Source: Leptospira jelokensis
GTDB lineage: Bacteria; Spirochaetota; Leptospiria; Leptospirales; Leptospiraceae
Reading direction: 5' to 3'
Assembly (NCBI RefSeq): GCF_004769635.1
Contig: NZ_RQGH01000026.1
Coordinates: forward strand, 620,001 to 684,000
DNA: 64,000 nucleotides
The notes under the pieces were generated by a model. The model searched no databases, had not been told where the DNA came from, and saw only the letters and a list, made by a program, of their open reading frames with translations. Of this stretch, positions 19,082 through 28,950 are shown one piece after another; the first letter of the stretch is position 1, and every line of letters begins with the position of its first letter. The position numbers and the translations under genes were made by a program.

Positions 19082-20875
19082 TTTCGCCAATCGTTCATAC
19101 AACTCACTTCTTTTTAAGAGTTCGTCATGTGTTCCCACGGACTCAATCTCTCCTTCTCTGATCACTACAATCTGATCTGATTTGACAACAGTCGAAAGTC
19201 TATGGGCAATCATGATCGTAGTCCTCTCTTTGACTAAATGGTCGAGAGCCCTTTGGATCATCTGTTCGGATTCCGAATCAAGGGCAGAAGTCGCTTCATC
19301 TAACAAAAGTATACGTGGATTTCGAAGGATTGCTCTTGCAATGGCGATTCGTTGTTTTTGGCCACCAGAGAGTCTTGTCCCTAGATGACCTAAATTCGTA
19401 TCGTAACCTTGTGGGAGTTGGTTTAAAAATTCGGATACGTAAGCACTTTCAGCTGCGAATTTAACTTCTTCAAAACTTGCATTTGGTTTCCCATACGCAA
19501 TGTTCTCACGAAGTGTCCCACTAAAAAGAATGGGTTGTTGGGGTACAAATCCAATGAGGGAACGTAAGTCTTCTAATTTGAATTCTTTGGTATTTGTTCC
19601 ACTGATGGTGATGGCACCAGATGTCGGATCGTAAAAACGTAGGATGAGTTCAAATAAGGTACTTTTGCCACCTCCCGAGGGACCAACGAGCGCCGTTGTT
19701 TTGTTAGCAGGGATTTCTAAGTTGATTCCTTTGATGGCCTTGTGTTCTGGTCTTGATGGATAAGAAAATTCCAATTCTTGTAAGTGGATGCTAAGGCCAT
19801 TTTGTTTTTTGGATCCATTGTTGTTTCTCTCTGTATCGATGGATTGAAAAAATTCAGCAATCGGTTTTGGAAACTTTGGATCTTTGATTTCTGATTCAGA
19901 TAATAACAATTCCATGAGTCGTTCTGTTGCACCAGCGGCTCTTTGCAAATCACCGAGTACTTCTGAAACCGCACCCACACTATTGGCTACCATGATGGCA
20001 TAAAATGAAAAAGCGATGAGTTCCCCACCAGTGATTTTTCCCTCGAGGACATCGGTTCCCCCGATCCATAACATAAAACTTATCCCTGTGAGAATGAAAA
20101 GAATCACTGTTCCAATGAGCAGTGATCGTTGCCGGATCCTTGCGACAGCCACAGAAAATGCATCTTCTACGGTTTCTGAAAATTTCTGGATGTCTACGTT
20201 TTGGTGGTGAAAGGATTGTAAGATTTTAATATTGAGAAGGGATTCACTGACATAGGTTCCGATGTTTGCAATTTTATCCTGAGTATTGCGGGAAAGGTTT
20301 CGAACACGTTTTCCATAAATCAGAATGGGAAATACAATGAAAGGAACACTAAAGAGCACAATCATTGTCAGTTTCGCATTCGTAATAAAAAGAAAAATGA
20401 TGCCTCCAACAAACATTAAAATATTGCGAAGCGCAATGGAGGCAGAGGAACCAATTACCGTTTGGATGAGAGTGGTATCGGTTGTGATCCGAGATTGGAT
20501 TTCCCCAGGGGAATTGGTTTCAAAAAAACTAGGATGGATGAAGATGATATGTTGGTACACATCTTTTCTAATATCGGAGGCGACACGTTCCCCAATCCAA
20601 GAAACGGTATAATGACGAATGTATGTACCAACAGCGAGTAGGATCCCTACAAAGATGATAAATACCAAAGCATAACCTAATTCCTGTTTGGATTTTGCAG
20701 AAAATCCAGCATCCACCAAATGCCGTAAACCTTGTCCTAGTCCTAAGGTGACCCCTGCTGTGAACAAGAGGGCAAAGGAAGAAAGGATCATTTGGAATCG
20801 GTAAGGTTTGAGATAAGAAAAGGTTTTGGAGAGAATCCGAAGATTTTTTGACTTAGGTCGGTCTGGTGTTTGCAA
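19055..20875 (-). CDS. ABC exporter (MsbA/LmrA type half-transporter)
   Basis: 606-residue fusion of a six-helix membrane domain (about residues 25-325) and an ATPase. Walker A is GPSGGGKSTLFE, the Q-loop FVPQQPILFSGT, the signature LSGGQKQRIAIARA, Walker B RILLLDEATSALD and the switch IMIAHRLSTV. Such proteins export lipids, lipid A precursors or drugs as homodimers; the substrate here is unknown. The start is TTG at 20875 with AAGGA seven bases upstream, overlapping the end of the yaaR-like gene, so it is probably read from the bactofilin operon. Confidence 0.92.
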   Translation of the reverse strand: MQTPDRPKSKNLRILSKTFSYLKPYRFQMILSSFALLFTAGVTLGLGQGLRHLVDAGFSAKSKQELGYALVFIIFVGILLAVGTYIRHYTVSWIGERVASDIRKDVYQHIIFIHPSFFETNSPGEIQSRITTDTTLIQTVIGSSASIALRNILMFVGGIIFLFITNAKLTMIVLFSVPFIVFPILIYGKRVRNLSRNTQDKIANIGTYVSESLLNIKILQSFHHQNVDIQKFSETVEDAFSVAVARIRQRSLLIGTVILFILTGISFMLWIGGTDVLEGKITGGELIAFSFYAIMVANSVGAVSEVLGDLQRAAGATERLMELLLSESEIKDPKFPKPIAEFFQSIDTERNNNGSKKQNGLSIHLQELEFSYPSRPEHKAIKGINLEIPANKTTALVGPSGGGKSTLFELILRFYDPTSGAITISGTNTKEFKLEDLRSLIGFVPQQPILFSGTLRENIAYGKPNASFEEVKFAAESAYVSEFLNQLPQGYDTNLGHLGTRLSGGQKQRIAIARAILRNPRILLLDEATSALDSESEQMIQRALDHLVKERTTIMIAHRLSTVVKSDQIVVIREGEIESVGTHDELLKRSELYERLAKLQFHTELL

Positions 20876-20879
20876 AGAA

Positions 20880-21350
20880 TTATCCTTTTAGATCAATCAG
20901 TAGACCCCTAATTTCATCTAATTGTTTCAAAATAACAAAGGCACTGTTATTCGGTGAAAACATGGTTTTCGCCAATAAGTCCAATTTTTCATCAACTACC
21001 TTTACATACCGAACATCTTTTTGGTCATTACGACCGCGTTGTGGCGCTTGCATGACTTTATAATTTTTTTTCAAAATCAATTCAGCGATTTGTTTGATGT
21101 GTTTTTTGTAAGACTCAAGGTTTTTATGATTTGGGTCTTTGATAAGATCTTTTTCTAAATCGGGTAAATCTTTCCAAAGTTCATTCAGTTCTCTTGTTTC
21201 TTCTTTTCCTGCTGGAACAATGGATTCTAAAATTTCCAAAAAACTTTGTTTGGATTCATCAATGGGAGCTGAAGGTGAAGAGAGTTTGTCTTTAGAACCT
21301 TTTTTTGTCTGAGTGGATACAGACTTAGGGTTGTTGTTTTGGATGATCAT
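20880..21350 (-). CDS. YaaR-family (DUF327) protein
   Basis: 156-residue soluble protein. A disordered N-terminus rich in Ser, Lys and Pro precedes a helical domain with SFLEILESIVPAGKEETRELNELWKDLPDLEKDL and YKVMQAPQRGRNDQKDVRYVKVVDEKLDLLAKTMF, which matches the YaaR/DUF327 family. Its molecular role is not known. It lies between bactofilin and the ABC exporter, four to eight bases from each, so all are probably one transcript. Confidence 0.8.
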   Translation of the reverse strand: MIIQNNNPKSVSTQTKKGSKDKLSSPSAPIDESKQSFLEILESIVPAGKEETRELNELWKDLPDLEKDLIKDPNHKNLESYKKHIKQIAELILKKNYKVMQAPQRGRNDQKDVRYVKVVDEKLDLLAKTMFSPNNSAFVILKQLDEIRGLLIDLKG

Positions 21351-21358
21351 AAACCCGC

Positions 21359-21712
21359 CTAATGACGAGTGGGGTTAATTGTACACTTTCCATGGAACAC
21401 TACACCTTCCTCAACGATGAGCCTTGGAGTGACAATGTCTCCTTCGAGGCGGCAACTGGAAAGTAATGTCACACGTTCTGTTGCATAAATGTTGCCACGA
21501 ATTTCTCCGCCGGCAACCACCACACGTGCTTTGATATCTGTATCGACGATTCCTGATTTTCCGATAAGGACCTTTCCTGTGGTTTCTAAAACTCCACGGA
21601 ATTTTCCATCGATTCGTATGAGGCCAGGAAACTTGAATTCACCAGTGAACTCAGCCCCTTCTCCAATGATGCTATTAACTAAAAATTCTTCTTCTGTAGA
21701 TGGGTTCGACAT
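21359..21712 (-). CDS. Bactofilin
   Basis: 117-residue bactofilin with the right-handed beta-helix repeat: EFTGEFKFPGLIRIDGKFRGVLETTGKVLIGKSGIVDTDIKA-type turns rich in G, V and I, flanked by short tails. Bactofilins polymerise without nucleotide on the membrane and position cell-wall enzymes. The start codon shares a base with the stop of the LytM-like gene upstream, a coupling known for bactofilin and M23 protein pairs that shape helical or stalked cells. A role in spirochaete body shape is a reasonable inference. Confidence 0.93.
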   Translation of the reverse strand: MSNPSTEEEFLVNSIIGEGAEFTGEFKFPGLIRIDGKFRGVLETTGKVLIGKSGIVDTDIKARVVVAGGEIRGNIYATERVTLLSSCRLEGDIVTPRLIVEEGVVFHGKCTINPTRH

Positions 21713-22701
21713 TATTCTTGGATTTGGTTGAGAAACGAAAACGGATTCAACGCCTGGGTACCAACATGTACTTCATAATGAAGGTGGTAAATCGGATTTT
21801 CAGGAGATTTTCCAACATAACCAAGAATGTCACCCTTGGAAAGTTTTTCGTTTTTCTTCACTCGGATACGATCCAAATTGGAATAGATAGTTTTCCAACC
21901 AAATCTGTGGGAAATTTTTACATAATAACCAGTGGCAGGTGAATACCCTGTATCAAAGACTAAACCTGGTGCCGTTGCAATGACTTCTGCTCCAGGAAAG
22001 GATCCAATATCCAATCCTCGGTTGATTTCTTCTTTTCCCGTGATGGGAGAGATGTACTTTCCAAAAGGAAATAACACATACCCTTTTGTCGGCCAAATCG
22101 ATGGTGTGTTTTTGATGATACTTTTTCTTTTTTTGATGAGTTTGATGATCTCTTCAGAAAGTTCAGATGATAATTTTAGATTGTGAATGTCTTCTTTGAT
22201 GCGAAAGGATTCATCTGTGATGTCGGTTTGTGGTGTACCTTGCAGTGCAAGGAACTGACCTGCTTGTCCACCCATCCCTTTAGAAACACGAGAAGGATCT
22301 CCACCGAGTTTGATATAGAGATTCGAAATCCTTTCATAATAGTATTGGATTGTTTCGTGAAGAGAGTTCACCTCTTCCTTCATTTTGGAAGATTGTCTGA
22401 TAAAGTCTTTGTTTGTAAGATTGAGCTCAGTGAGTTGGTGGATGGATCCACTATGAGATAAAACGTTCACGGCACTGATGACTAGTAGGACCACCATGAT
22501 TCCAATGAAGATGGAAATGGCTTTGTAAGAGATAACGAAGTTAATGGTTTTGCGGTCCGTGTGAGGAATGACCATGATGGTCAACTTTTCGCGGCCTTTT
22601 TTGTCCAAATCCTCATAACGTTGGGATAACTTAAGCTTCCATTCCTGGACTTTATACCGAAGTCGGTAAAAAATTAAATGTAATCTTTGTTTTACTTCCA
22701 C
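21712..22701 (-). CDS. Membrane-anchored LytM/M23-like protein, probably inactive
   Basis: 329 residues: basic cytoplasmic N-terminus, one membrane helix (about 57-80), a coiled-coil region (about 95-195) and a C-terminal M23 domain (about 200-325). The M23 metal site HxxxD is N227-R-G-L-D231 and the conserved catalytic His of the Y-x-H-L motif is Asn275 (YSNL); only H306-L-H308 remains. It is therefore probably a non-hydrolytic scaffold or activator like EnvC. The start is GTG at 22701. Coupling with the bactofilin gene suggests that they work together. Confidence 0.88.
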   Translation of the reverse strand: MEVKQRLHLIFYRLRYKVQEWKLKLSQRYEDLDKKGREKLTIMVIPHTDRKTINFVISYKAISIFIGIMVVLLVISAVNVLSHSGSIHQLTELNLTNKDFIRQSSKMKEEVNSLHETIQYYYERISNLYIKLGGDPSRVSKGMGGQAGQFLALQGTPQTDITDESFRIKEDIHNLKLSSELSEEIIKLIKKRKSIIKNTPSIWPTKGYVLFPFGKYISPITGKEEINRGLDIGSFPGAEVIATAPGLVFDTGYSPATGYYVKISHRFGWKTIYSNLDRIRVKKNEKLSKGDILGYVGKSPENPIYHLHYEVHVGTQALNPFSFLNQIQE

Positions 22702-22806
22702 GTTCGTTATAGACCTACGATGATTTAAACAAAAGTTAATCTACCCACTATATCTTTCGATTGAATTTTCATTTTCATCCAGTGGAAATTACAAATCTTG
22801 CTATTT

Positions 22807-23616
22807 ATGGGATATTCGACCATAGACACACATTGCCACTTAGACATAATCCGAGAACAAGGACAAAGCATCGAAGAAACCCTGGAGAAATCCCGAAAGG
22901 TTGGAGTAGACCGACTGGTTCAAATTGGGATTGATTTGCCTAGTTCGATGGAAGCAGTTCGAATTTCAGAAACTCATTCTACAGATGAATTACAAATATC
23001 GTATTCCATTGGTTGCCACCCAACCGAGACACATGAATTTCCAAACGCGGACCAAATTTTAGATTTAGCAAAATCCCGAATGTATGATCCAAAATTTGCA
23101 GCCATAGGGGAAATCGGTGTGGATTTGTATCATGATGCAAGCACACGTTTCCAACAAAACGATGTATTGCGAAAGTTTTTACAATTCTCTTCTGAATACA
23201 AACTTCCCGTTGTCATCCATTCTCGTGATGCATTTGCAGATACTTATGAAGCATTAAAAGAATTCAAAACCAAAGCATTTGGAGTGATCCATTGTTTTAC
23301 GTATGATTATGAAGCGGCAAAACAATTCGTAGATCTTGGGTATTATATTTCGTTTTCAGGCATTGTGACTTTTAAATCAGCTACCGATATTCAAGAAGCG
23401 GCCAAAAAAATTCCACTCGAATCAATGTTAATCGAAACAGATGCACCTTTTTTGTCACCGATGCCACATAGAGGGAAACGAAATGATTCTTCGCATTTGC
23501 CTTATGTGTTAGAAAAAATGTTTAGTCTTCGCACAGAACCTAATGCAGAAGTAGCAGATCGTATCTATCAGAATTCAATAAAATTTACAGAAAGAAAGGC
23601 CTATCACCATGCTTGA
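22807..23616 (+). CDS. TatD-family metal-dependent deoxyribonuclease
   Basis: 269-residue TIM-barrel hydrolase. IDTHCHLD gives the first metal histidines, IGEIGVDLY the bridging Glu, PVVIHSRDA and [13 protein letters not shown] the further histidines, and [11 protein letters not shown] the catalytic Asp. TatD proteins are 3'-5' nucleases involved in DNA repair or RNA turnover. I chose ATG at 22807; a TTG at 22798 would add three residues. It overlaps serS by eight bases. Confidence 0.92.
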   Translation: MGYSTIDTHCHLDIIREQGQSIEETLEKSRKVGVDRLVQIGIDLPSSMEAVRISETHSTDELQISYSIGCHPTETHEFPNADQILDLAKSRMYDPKFAAIGEIGVDLYHDASTRFQQNDVLRKFLQFSSEYKLPVVIHSRDAFADTYEALKEFKTKAFGVIHCFTYDYEAAKQFVDLGYYISFSGIVTFKSATDIQEAAKKIPLESMLIETDAPFLSPMPHRGKRNDSSHLPYVLEKMFSLRTEPNAEVADRIYQNSIKFTERKAYHHA

Positions 23617-24865
23617 TATCAATCGTATCGTTCAGAACCCAGAAGAATTACTCTCCACCTTACAAAAACGTGGTGTCGTTTCTACTGACATTGAAGCTAA
23701 AATCAAAACCGTATCTGAAAAACAAAGAAAACTAAAATTGGAAGTGGAAGAACTTCGTGCAGAACGAAACCGCGTCTCCAAAGAAATTGGAATCCAAAAG
23801 TCTCAAGGAAAGGACATCACTGAAATTTCCAATTCGATGAAAGGGGTGGGAGATCGCATCAAGGCAATCGAAGAGGAACTGACAAAAGAAGAAGAATCCT
23901 TACATGAATTGAATTTGGGGTTACCCAACTTACTGGATCCATCAGTCCCTGAAGGAAAATCAGAGGAAGACAATGTACTGGTTCGCAACTGGGGTGAACT
24001 TCCAAAACTTAGTTTTGAAGCCAAAACACATTTCGATATCGGCGAAAAATTAGGTATTTTTGACTTTGAACGTGGAGTGAAATTATCAGGTGCTCGCTTT
24101 TACACCTATAGGGGATTAGGTGCAAAATTGGAACGAGCATTGATGAATTTAATGCTTGATACCCATACGTCAGAAAATGGTTACGAAGAGATGTGGGTTC
24201 CAGTGCTAGTGAATGATGAATCAATGACGGCAACAGGACAACTTCCCAAATTTGCAGAAGATTTTTATCGTTTGGAAAAAGATGGACTCAACCTCATCCC
24301 AACGGCGGAAGTTCCTTTAACCAATTACTATCGGGATGAAATCATCCAAGAAAAAGAATTACCAATTTCTGTATGTGCTCACACTTCCTGTTTTCGCAGG
24401 GAAGCTGGTTCGTATGGCCGAGACACAAGAGGTCTCGTGCGGGTTCACCAGTTTCAAAAAGTGGAACTTGTAAAGTTCGTAGAACCGGAGAAGTCGCAGG
24501 AAGAACATGAAAAGATGTTAAAAGATGCAGAATCCATTTTGCAAAAATTAAAACTCCCTTACCGAGTGATGTTACTTTGCAGTAAAGATATGTCGAGTGC
24601 GTCTTCGAAAACCTATGATATCGAAGTTTGGATGCCAGGACTTGGTCGATTTATGGAAATTTCTTCGGTTTCTAACTTCAAAGACTATCAAGCAAGGCGC
24701 GGAAAAATTCGATACAAGTCAAAGGAAGGAAAAAACCTGCTCGTCCATACTCTGAATGGTTCTGGTCTTGCGATCGGTCGAACACTGGCAGCAGTGATTG
24801 AAAATTACCAATCAGAAGATGGAACTTTCCAAATTCCGGATGTATTAAAACCTTACATTCGATAA
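23609..24865 (+). CDS. serS: Serine--tRNA ligase
   Basis: 418-residue class II synthetase. The N-terminal coiled-coil arm (about 25-105) binds the long variable arm of tRNA-Ser. Motif 2 is [23 protein letters not shown], with [10 protein letters not shown] before it, and motif 3 is [19 protein letters not shown]. Length is typical. Three of its tRNA-Ser substrates are encoded in the 32-33 kb tRNA cluster. It is coupled to the TatD gene by an eight-base overlap. Confidence 0.98.
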   Translation: MLDINRIVQNPEELLSTLQKRGVVSTDIEAKIKTVSEKQRKLKLEVEELRAERNRVSKEIGIQKSQGKDITEISNSMKGVGDRIKAIEEELTKEEESLHELNLGLPNLLDPSVPEGKSEEDNVLVRNWGELPKLSFEAKTHFDIGEKLGIFDFERGVKLSGARFYTYRGLGAKLERALMNLMLDTHTSENGYEEMWVPVLVNDESMTATGQLPKFAEDFYRLEKDGLNLIPTAEVPLTNYYRDEIIQEKELPISVCAHTSCFRREAGSYGRDTRGLVRVHQFQKVELVKFVEPEKSQEEHEKMLKDAESILQKLKLPYRVMLLCSKDMSSASSKTYDIEVWMPGLGRFMEISSVSNFKDYQARRGKIRYKSKEGKNLLVHTLNGSGLAIGRTLAAVIENYQSEDGTFQIPDVLKPYIR

Positions 24866-24869
24866 GAAT

Positions 24870-24905
24870 TATTGGGCAGATGGCCGAGGTGTCAAATGCC
24901 CAATA
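24870..24905 (+). terminator. Hairpin after serS
   Basis: TATTGGGCA (24870-24878) pairs perfectly with TGCCCAATA (24897-24905) around an 18-base loop. The following TTCAATTTTT is only a weak T-tract, so it may be an inefficient terminator or an RNA processing signal. It begins five bases after the serS stop. Confidence 0.5.
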
Positions 24906-25023
24906 TTCAATTTTTAAGATGCAAAGGTAATTTTTTTAAAGTTATTGGCTGTAAATTCATAAAACTTCATTTATATTTTATGAACCCAAAGGATAGGTTT
25001 ATAAACTGGAAATTTGTTAATAA

Positions 25024-25137
25024 GCGAAATTCAGTTAAAACCAGATTAGTGGATGATAAAAGAAAATCGCATAAAAACACAATATTATTAATGAATCGAA
25101 TTTCGTTTAACATCGAGATAGTGGATGATATGCGAAA
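25024..25137 (+). repeat. Imperfect direct repeat in the leader of the OmpA-like gene
   Basis: Two degenerate copies of a roughly 40-base unit lie at about 25024-25065 and 25095-25137. Best-preserved parts are AGATTAGTGGATGATA (25043-25058) against AGATAGTGGATGATA (25116-25130), and CGAAATTCAGTT against CGAATTTCGTTT. The second copy runs into the chosen ATG (25130). The reading frame stays open across both, so an N-terminal extension cannot be fully excluded, but its composition is not protein-like. Confidence 0.5.
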
Positions 25138-26422
25138 TGGATTTAAAAATTTCAGATCCTTAAAAATTTTACCTCAATTTCTAATCCTTTATCTCTCATT
25201 GATCTTCTCTGTTTCAAGCCAATCCGTAGATAAGGAAGAAACTTTAATCGTGGGACCAATCCAAGGACCGATCAATACTGAATTCCAAGAATTTGGCCCT
25301 ACAATGACACCAGATGCAAAAACATTGTATTTTTATTCCAAAAGATCAAATCGAGGTTATACGGAGATTTTCAAATCGGATCGTAAAAAAGACGGAACCT
25401 GGGATTTTCCAGAAGAAGTTAACAATTTAAATTCACCATTTGATGACCAAAGTCCCTTTATCTCGCGCGATGGTAAAACCCTCTTACTTTCTTCCAATCG
25501 GGATGGATCTGTTGAGGTTGTTTTACCAGATGGAAAAGTAGGAATTTCAAGAGATTTGTATGTATCCAATTGGAATGGAAAGGAATGGTCCACCCCAACA
25601 GCCTTGCCATCGGTAATCAATACGGAAGAGATAGAAGAGAATCCACATCTATTAGGTGATACACTTTTATTTACAAGATATCCATTTGGAAAACCAAACT
25701 TAGCAAAAGTATATTATACCCAATTCAAAAACAATGAGTGGACAAAACCTAAGTTACTTCCAAATCCAATTAATGATAATTATGCGACGATTGCGGCTGC
25801 ATTTAATGATGATGGAAAAATTCTATTTTTTGCATCGAATAGGCCAGGTGGGTACGGTGGTTTCGATTTGTACATGGCAAAGATCGAGGGAGATAACTTT
25901 ACTGACGTTGAAAATTTAGGTGCCCCCATTAATTCTTCGGAAGATGAGGCCTATATCGTCTTCCAACAAGTGAAAAAAACATTTTTATTCTGTCGAAGGG
26001 TCGAGGGAAAATCATTTGATATCTTTACGGCTTCCCTTCCAAAACAAGAGAATATCGTGCAAAAGAAATTAGAGGAAACAAAGAAAATCTCTTTGGATTC
26101 TGTATATTTCGAAAGGGCTTCCTCCGTTTTGAAACCTGAGTCTTCTGTTCCCCTTGATGCGATTGTTGACTACTTACATGAAAACGCAGAAAAAAAAATG
26201 AAAATCATTGGTCATACGGACTTAACTGGAACGTTTGAAGATAATATGGTATTATCAAAAGAAAGGGCGGATTCCGTTAAACAATATTTAGTCTCTAAAG
26301 GAATTGATTCGAATCGTTTGGTGACGGAAGGCAAAGGACCAACACAACCGGTAGTGCAGGGAACGGACGAAGTTTCATCTAAAAAAAATCGTAGAACGGA
26401 ATTTGTCCTGCTAAATCCCTAA
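25130..26422 (+). CDS. PD40 beta-propeller plus OmpA-like peptidoglycan-binding protein
   Basis: 430 residues from ATG 25130, giving a signal peptide (LILYLSLIFSVSSQS). The middle contains PD40/TolB-like propeller units: FGPTMTPDAKTLYFYSKRS, QSPFISRDGKTLLLSSNRDG, AAFNDDGKILFFASNRPGGYGGFDLY. The C-terminal 110 residues are an OmpA_C domain (IIGHTDLTGTFEDNMVLS, KERADSVKQYLVSKGID, NRRTEFVL) that anchors to peptidoglycan. Together this suggests a periplasmic wall-linked scaffold. The upstream 260 bases hold a hairpin and an imperfect repeat. Confidence 0.85.
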   Translation: MRNGFKNFRSLKILPQFLILYLSLIFSVSSQSVDKEETLIVGPIQGPINTEFQEFGPTMTPDAKTLYFYSKRSNRGYTEIFKSDRKKDGTWDFPEEVNNLNSPFDDQSPFISRDGKTLLLSSNRDGSVEVVLPDGKVGISRDLYVSNWNGKEWSTPTALPSVINTEEIEENPHLLGDTLLFTRYPFGKPNLAKVYYTQFKNNEWTKPKLLPNPINDNYATIAAAFNDDGKILFFASNRPGGYGGFDLYMAKIEGDNFTDVENLGAPINSSEDEAYIVFQQVKKTFLFCRRVEGKSFDIFTASLPKQENIVQKKLEETKKISLDSVYFERASSVLKPESSVPLDAIVDYLHENAEKKMKIIGHTDLTGTFEDNMVLSKERADSVKQYLVSKGIDSNRLVTEGKGPTQPVVQGTDEVSSKKNRRTEFVLLNP

Positions 26423-26464
26423 TTTTTCCTTGCCGATTCCATTTCGAAAAAGAAGGTTAATGGG

Positions 26465-27319
26465 ATGTTCCCTATTTTCCGTCTTTTCGTTTGGAAAACA
26501 GTTTTCCTGATTTGGGTTGTCCCATCCTATCTATTGGGGCAAACAAGTCCGACGTTAGAGAAAATTAGAAAAACCAAAACTCTCACCGTTTCGGTAAATG
26601 AATTTTATGACCCGTTTTACATAGAAAATCCTAATGAATTTTATCCGGGTCTTGATGTGGAACTGGCAAATGAATATGCAAAGTTTTTAGATGTGGATTT
26701 AAAAATCATTCCACTCCGAACCTTCGACCAACACGCGCGTATGTTGGAAAAAGGGGACACACAAGTTGCGATGGCAGGTATTTCTTCTTCGATCAATCGA
26801 TTTCGAGATGTTTATTTCACAGATCCTTATCTCATTTCCACACCTGCGGCCCTTGTAAACAGAACTGCACTTCCTCCGGAACCAGAAGGTCAAATTGTGA
26901 CAGTTCAGTTATTTCGGAACTTAAATGATTTAACAAACATTACTGGGATTTCTTATTCCGTACTTGCAAATAGCTCAAACCATCAGTTTTTACGTGATGC
27001 CTTTCCAAAAGCACAAGTATTTTCTTATTTTACCAATGAAGCTGCTTTGAGTGAATTAAAGAAAAATAATGTGAATGCTTTCGTTGCTGATTCATTTTAT
27101 ATCCAAGCCTTATTACAAAAAGATTCTTCGCTAAGAGCAAACTACCTACCAATTTTAGGTGTTGTCCAAGAGGATCATATCAGTATGGCAGTAGGAAAAA
27201 GGGACATTGAATTCCTTTACCATCTCAATTTTTTTATCAAAGAATTAAAGCGAACCGGAAAAATCCAACAGCTGATTAACAAATATTTTAAATCCAATCA
27301 ATGGGTCAAAAAAGAATAA
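26465..27319 (+). CDS. Periplasmic solute-binding protein, family 3 type
   Basis: 284 residues with a signal peptide ending near LLGQTSP. The mature protein starts TLEKIRKTKTLTVSVNEFYDPFY, followed by YPGLDVELANEYAKFLDVDLKIIPL and DTQVAMAGISSSINRFRDVYFTDPYL, the pattern of amino-acid/polyamine-binding proteins of SBP_bac_3. No ABC permease is adjacent, so it may serve a distant transporter or act as a sensor. It is followed after seven bases by an outer-membrane protein gene; the two are likely cotranscribed. Confidence 0.85.
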   Translation: MFPIFRLFVWKTVFLIWVVPSYLLGQTSPTLEKIRKTKTLTVSVNEFYDPFYIENPNEFYPGLDVELANEYAKFLDVDLKIIPLRTFDQHARMLEKGDTQVAMAGISSSINRFRDVYFTDPYLISTPAALVNRTALPPEPEGQIVTVQLFRNLNDLTNITGISYSVLANSSNHQFLRDAFPKAQVFSYFTNEAALSELKKNNVNAFVADSFYIQALLQKDSSLRANYLPILGVVQEDHISMAVGKRDIEFLYHLNFFIKELKRTGKIQQLINKYFKSNQWVKKE

Positions 27320-27326
27320 ATTTATA

Positions 27327-28871
27327 ATGTTAACTCGTTTTACAACTGTTTGTTTATTTTTCCTTCTACCATTTGGGTTTTTGTATTCGCAAGAAGAAGA
27401 ATCACAAAGAACCATTATGAATTTTAATGGCTCTTTTCGAGTTAGAGCCACCAATGTTGGACGAGATGTTTTATTGGAAAGAAGGACTCCAGTAACACCG
27501 ATTACCAATTTAGAAAAAGAAAATGCTGAACGATCTGAAGCAGAACAACAAACCATCCAATCTGATTTAGAAAGACGGCAACAAGGTTTACCAAGTCAGA
27601 TCACTCGCCGTAAAGAAGATGTGAGCTATTATGATTCCAGATTCCTCTACAATATGAGTTTTTCCGCAAACAAATATGTAGAGGGAATTTGGGGCATGCA
27701 GGTCGGGGATATTCCATTTGGTGGTAGAGGGCTTAGGGCAACTGGGCCTGATGGTTTCGATCCTGGAATCGTTGGACCTGGCTCTGGTGGTGAGAGAGGA
27801 AGGACTTCTGCAGTGAACGTCCAAACTAACTTTTTGTATTTAAACTTTCGAATCCCCGAATCAGGTCTCTTTATCAAAGTTGGACAACAATTATTTAGTT
27901 CTGCGCAAGGACGTGTTTTGTTTTCGACTGGAACAGGCGTGAGTATTTTAAAAAATTTCCAATTTTTACGTTTGTCCTTGGAAGGTGGAGTTTTACGAGC
28001 GCGTGACCAAAGTTTTTTGGATGTTGATAAAAATGGTTTCGCAGATAAAAATTACCAAAGTTCAAATATCTATTATAACCGATTAAAGTTTGAATACTTT
28101 CGCAACATTCGTAATGAAGTGTATGCATATTTTTTAGATGATAACGATAAAACAGATAATGAAACGGCAAGACTTGCATGGTATGGACTTCATAACGAAT
28201 TCAATTTCCAAAAATTTTCCTTCATTGTACATGGTATCCTCAATACTGGTATTGTGAAGAAATTGAATGCGGTAAACGATACAAATGATGTAACGGTTTA
28301 TAATACAACGAGGCGTCATTCTATCAAAGGAGGTATGTATGATTTTCAGTTTACATACCGATGGAATGAATCTTTAAACTTTAACTTAATTGCTTTAGGA
28401 ACCACTGGTCGTCCAGGTTATGATGAAAATGGACAAGAAGCCAATTTAAAAGGAAATGGTTACCGAACACTTGCGCCAGGATTTTCCATTTCAAATATAG
28501 CAACAGACTTTACAGGTGGTTATGCATTGTTCAATGGTTCTAGTTTTTCTGGTTTGAATGAATACGGACTCTATTCCAACATTATTGCCTTCGGTCCGTA
28601 TCAGTTTACACTCGGTTATTACCAACTTTGGGCAACAAAATCTCCTGAGATCCGAATCAATCGGGAATTTAGTGAAAGGAATGGGTATCGAACTTCCACA
28701 TATATGGGTATGGAATACAACTTTAACATTCGTTACAACGTGACTTCGGATTTCCAAATCATCTTTCGTTCTGGTTATTTTGTAGCCGGTGATGCATTAT
28801 TTGTTTTGTTAGATTCAAAATATGGTCGAGTGTTGCGAGAAGCTTTTATTGTATTTGAACATCGATTCTGA
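27327..28871 (+). CDS. Putative outer-membrane beta-barrel protein
   Basis: 514 residues. Signal peptide (CLFFLLPFGFLYSQ), then alternating aromatic/polar strands throughout (YDSRFLYNMSFSANKYVEGIWGMQVG, FNLIALGTTGRPGY, YQFTLGYYQLWATKS), and a C-terminal aromatic EHRF typical of barrel insertion signals. A Gly-rich loop (GGRGLRATGPDGFDPGIVGPGSGGERG) probably faces outside. It resembles the long porin/alginate-export-like proteins of Leptospira. The substrate is unknown; the neighbouring binding protein suggests a joint uptake role, which is inference. Confidence 0.75.
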   Translation: MLTRFTTVCLFFLLPFGFLYSQEEESQRTIMNFNGSFRVRATNVGRDVLLERRTPVTPITNLEKENAERSEAEQQTIQSDLERRQQGLPSQITRRKEDVSYYDSRFLYNMSFSANKYVEGIWGMQVGDIPFGGRGLRATGPDGFDPGIVGPGSGGERGRTSAVNVQTNFLYLNFRIPESGLFIKVGQQLFSSAQGRVLFSTGTGVSILKNFQFLRLSLEGGVLRARDQSFLDVDKNGFADKNYQSSNIYYNRLKFEYFRNIRNEVYAYFLDDNDKTDNETARLAWYGLHNEFNFQKFSFIVHGILNTGIVKKLNAVNDTNDVTVYNTTRRHSIKGGMYDFQFTYRWNESLNFNLIALGTTGRPGYDENGQEANLKGNGYRTLAPGFSISNIATDFTGGYALFNGSSFSGLNEYGLYSNIIAFGPYQFTLGYYQLWATKSPEIRINREFSERNGYRTSTYMGMEYNFNIRYNVTSDFQIIFRSGYFVAGDALFVLLDSKYGRVLREAFIVFEHRF

Positions 28872-28950
28872 ATTCCAGTTTACACTGTGTAAGAATGGTT
28901 TGTCAAAACATTCATACCAAAACAGTTTTTGTTAAGTGAGGGAGAAAATA

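Noticed and set aside
24872..25129. N-terminal extension of the PD40-OmpA protein
   Set aside because: Low-complexity, repeat-derived and without a signal peptide; the ATG at 25130 gives a proper one.
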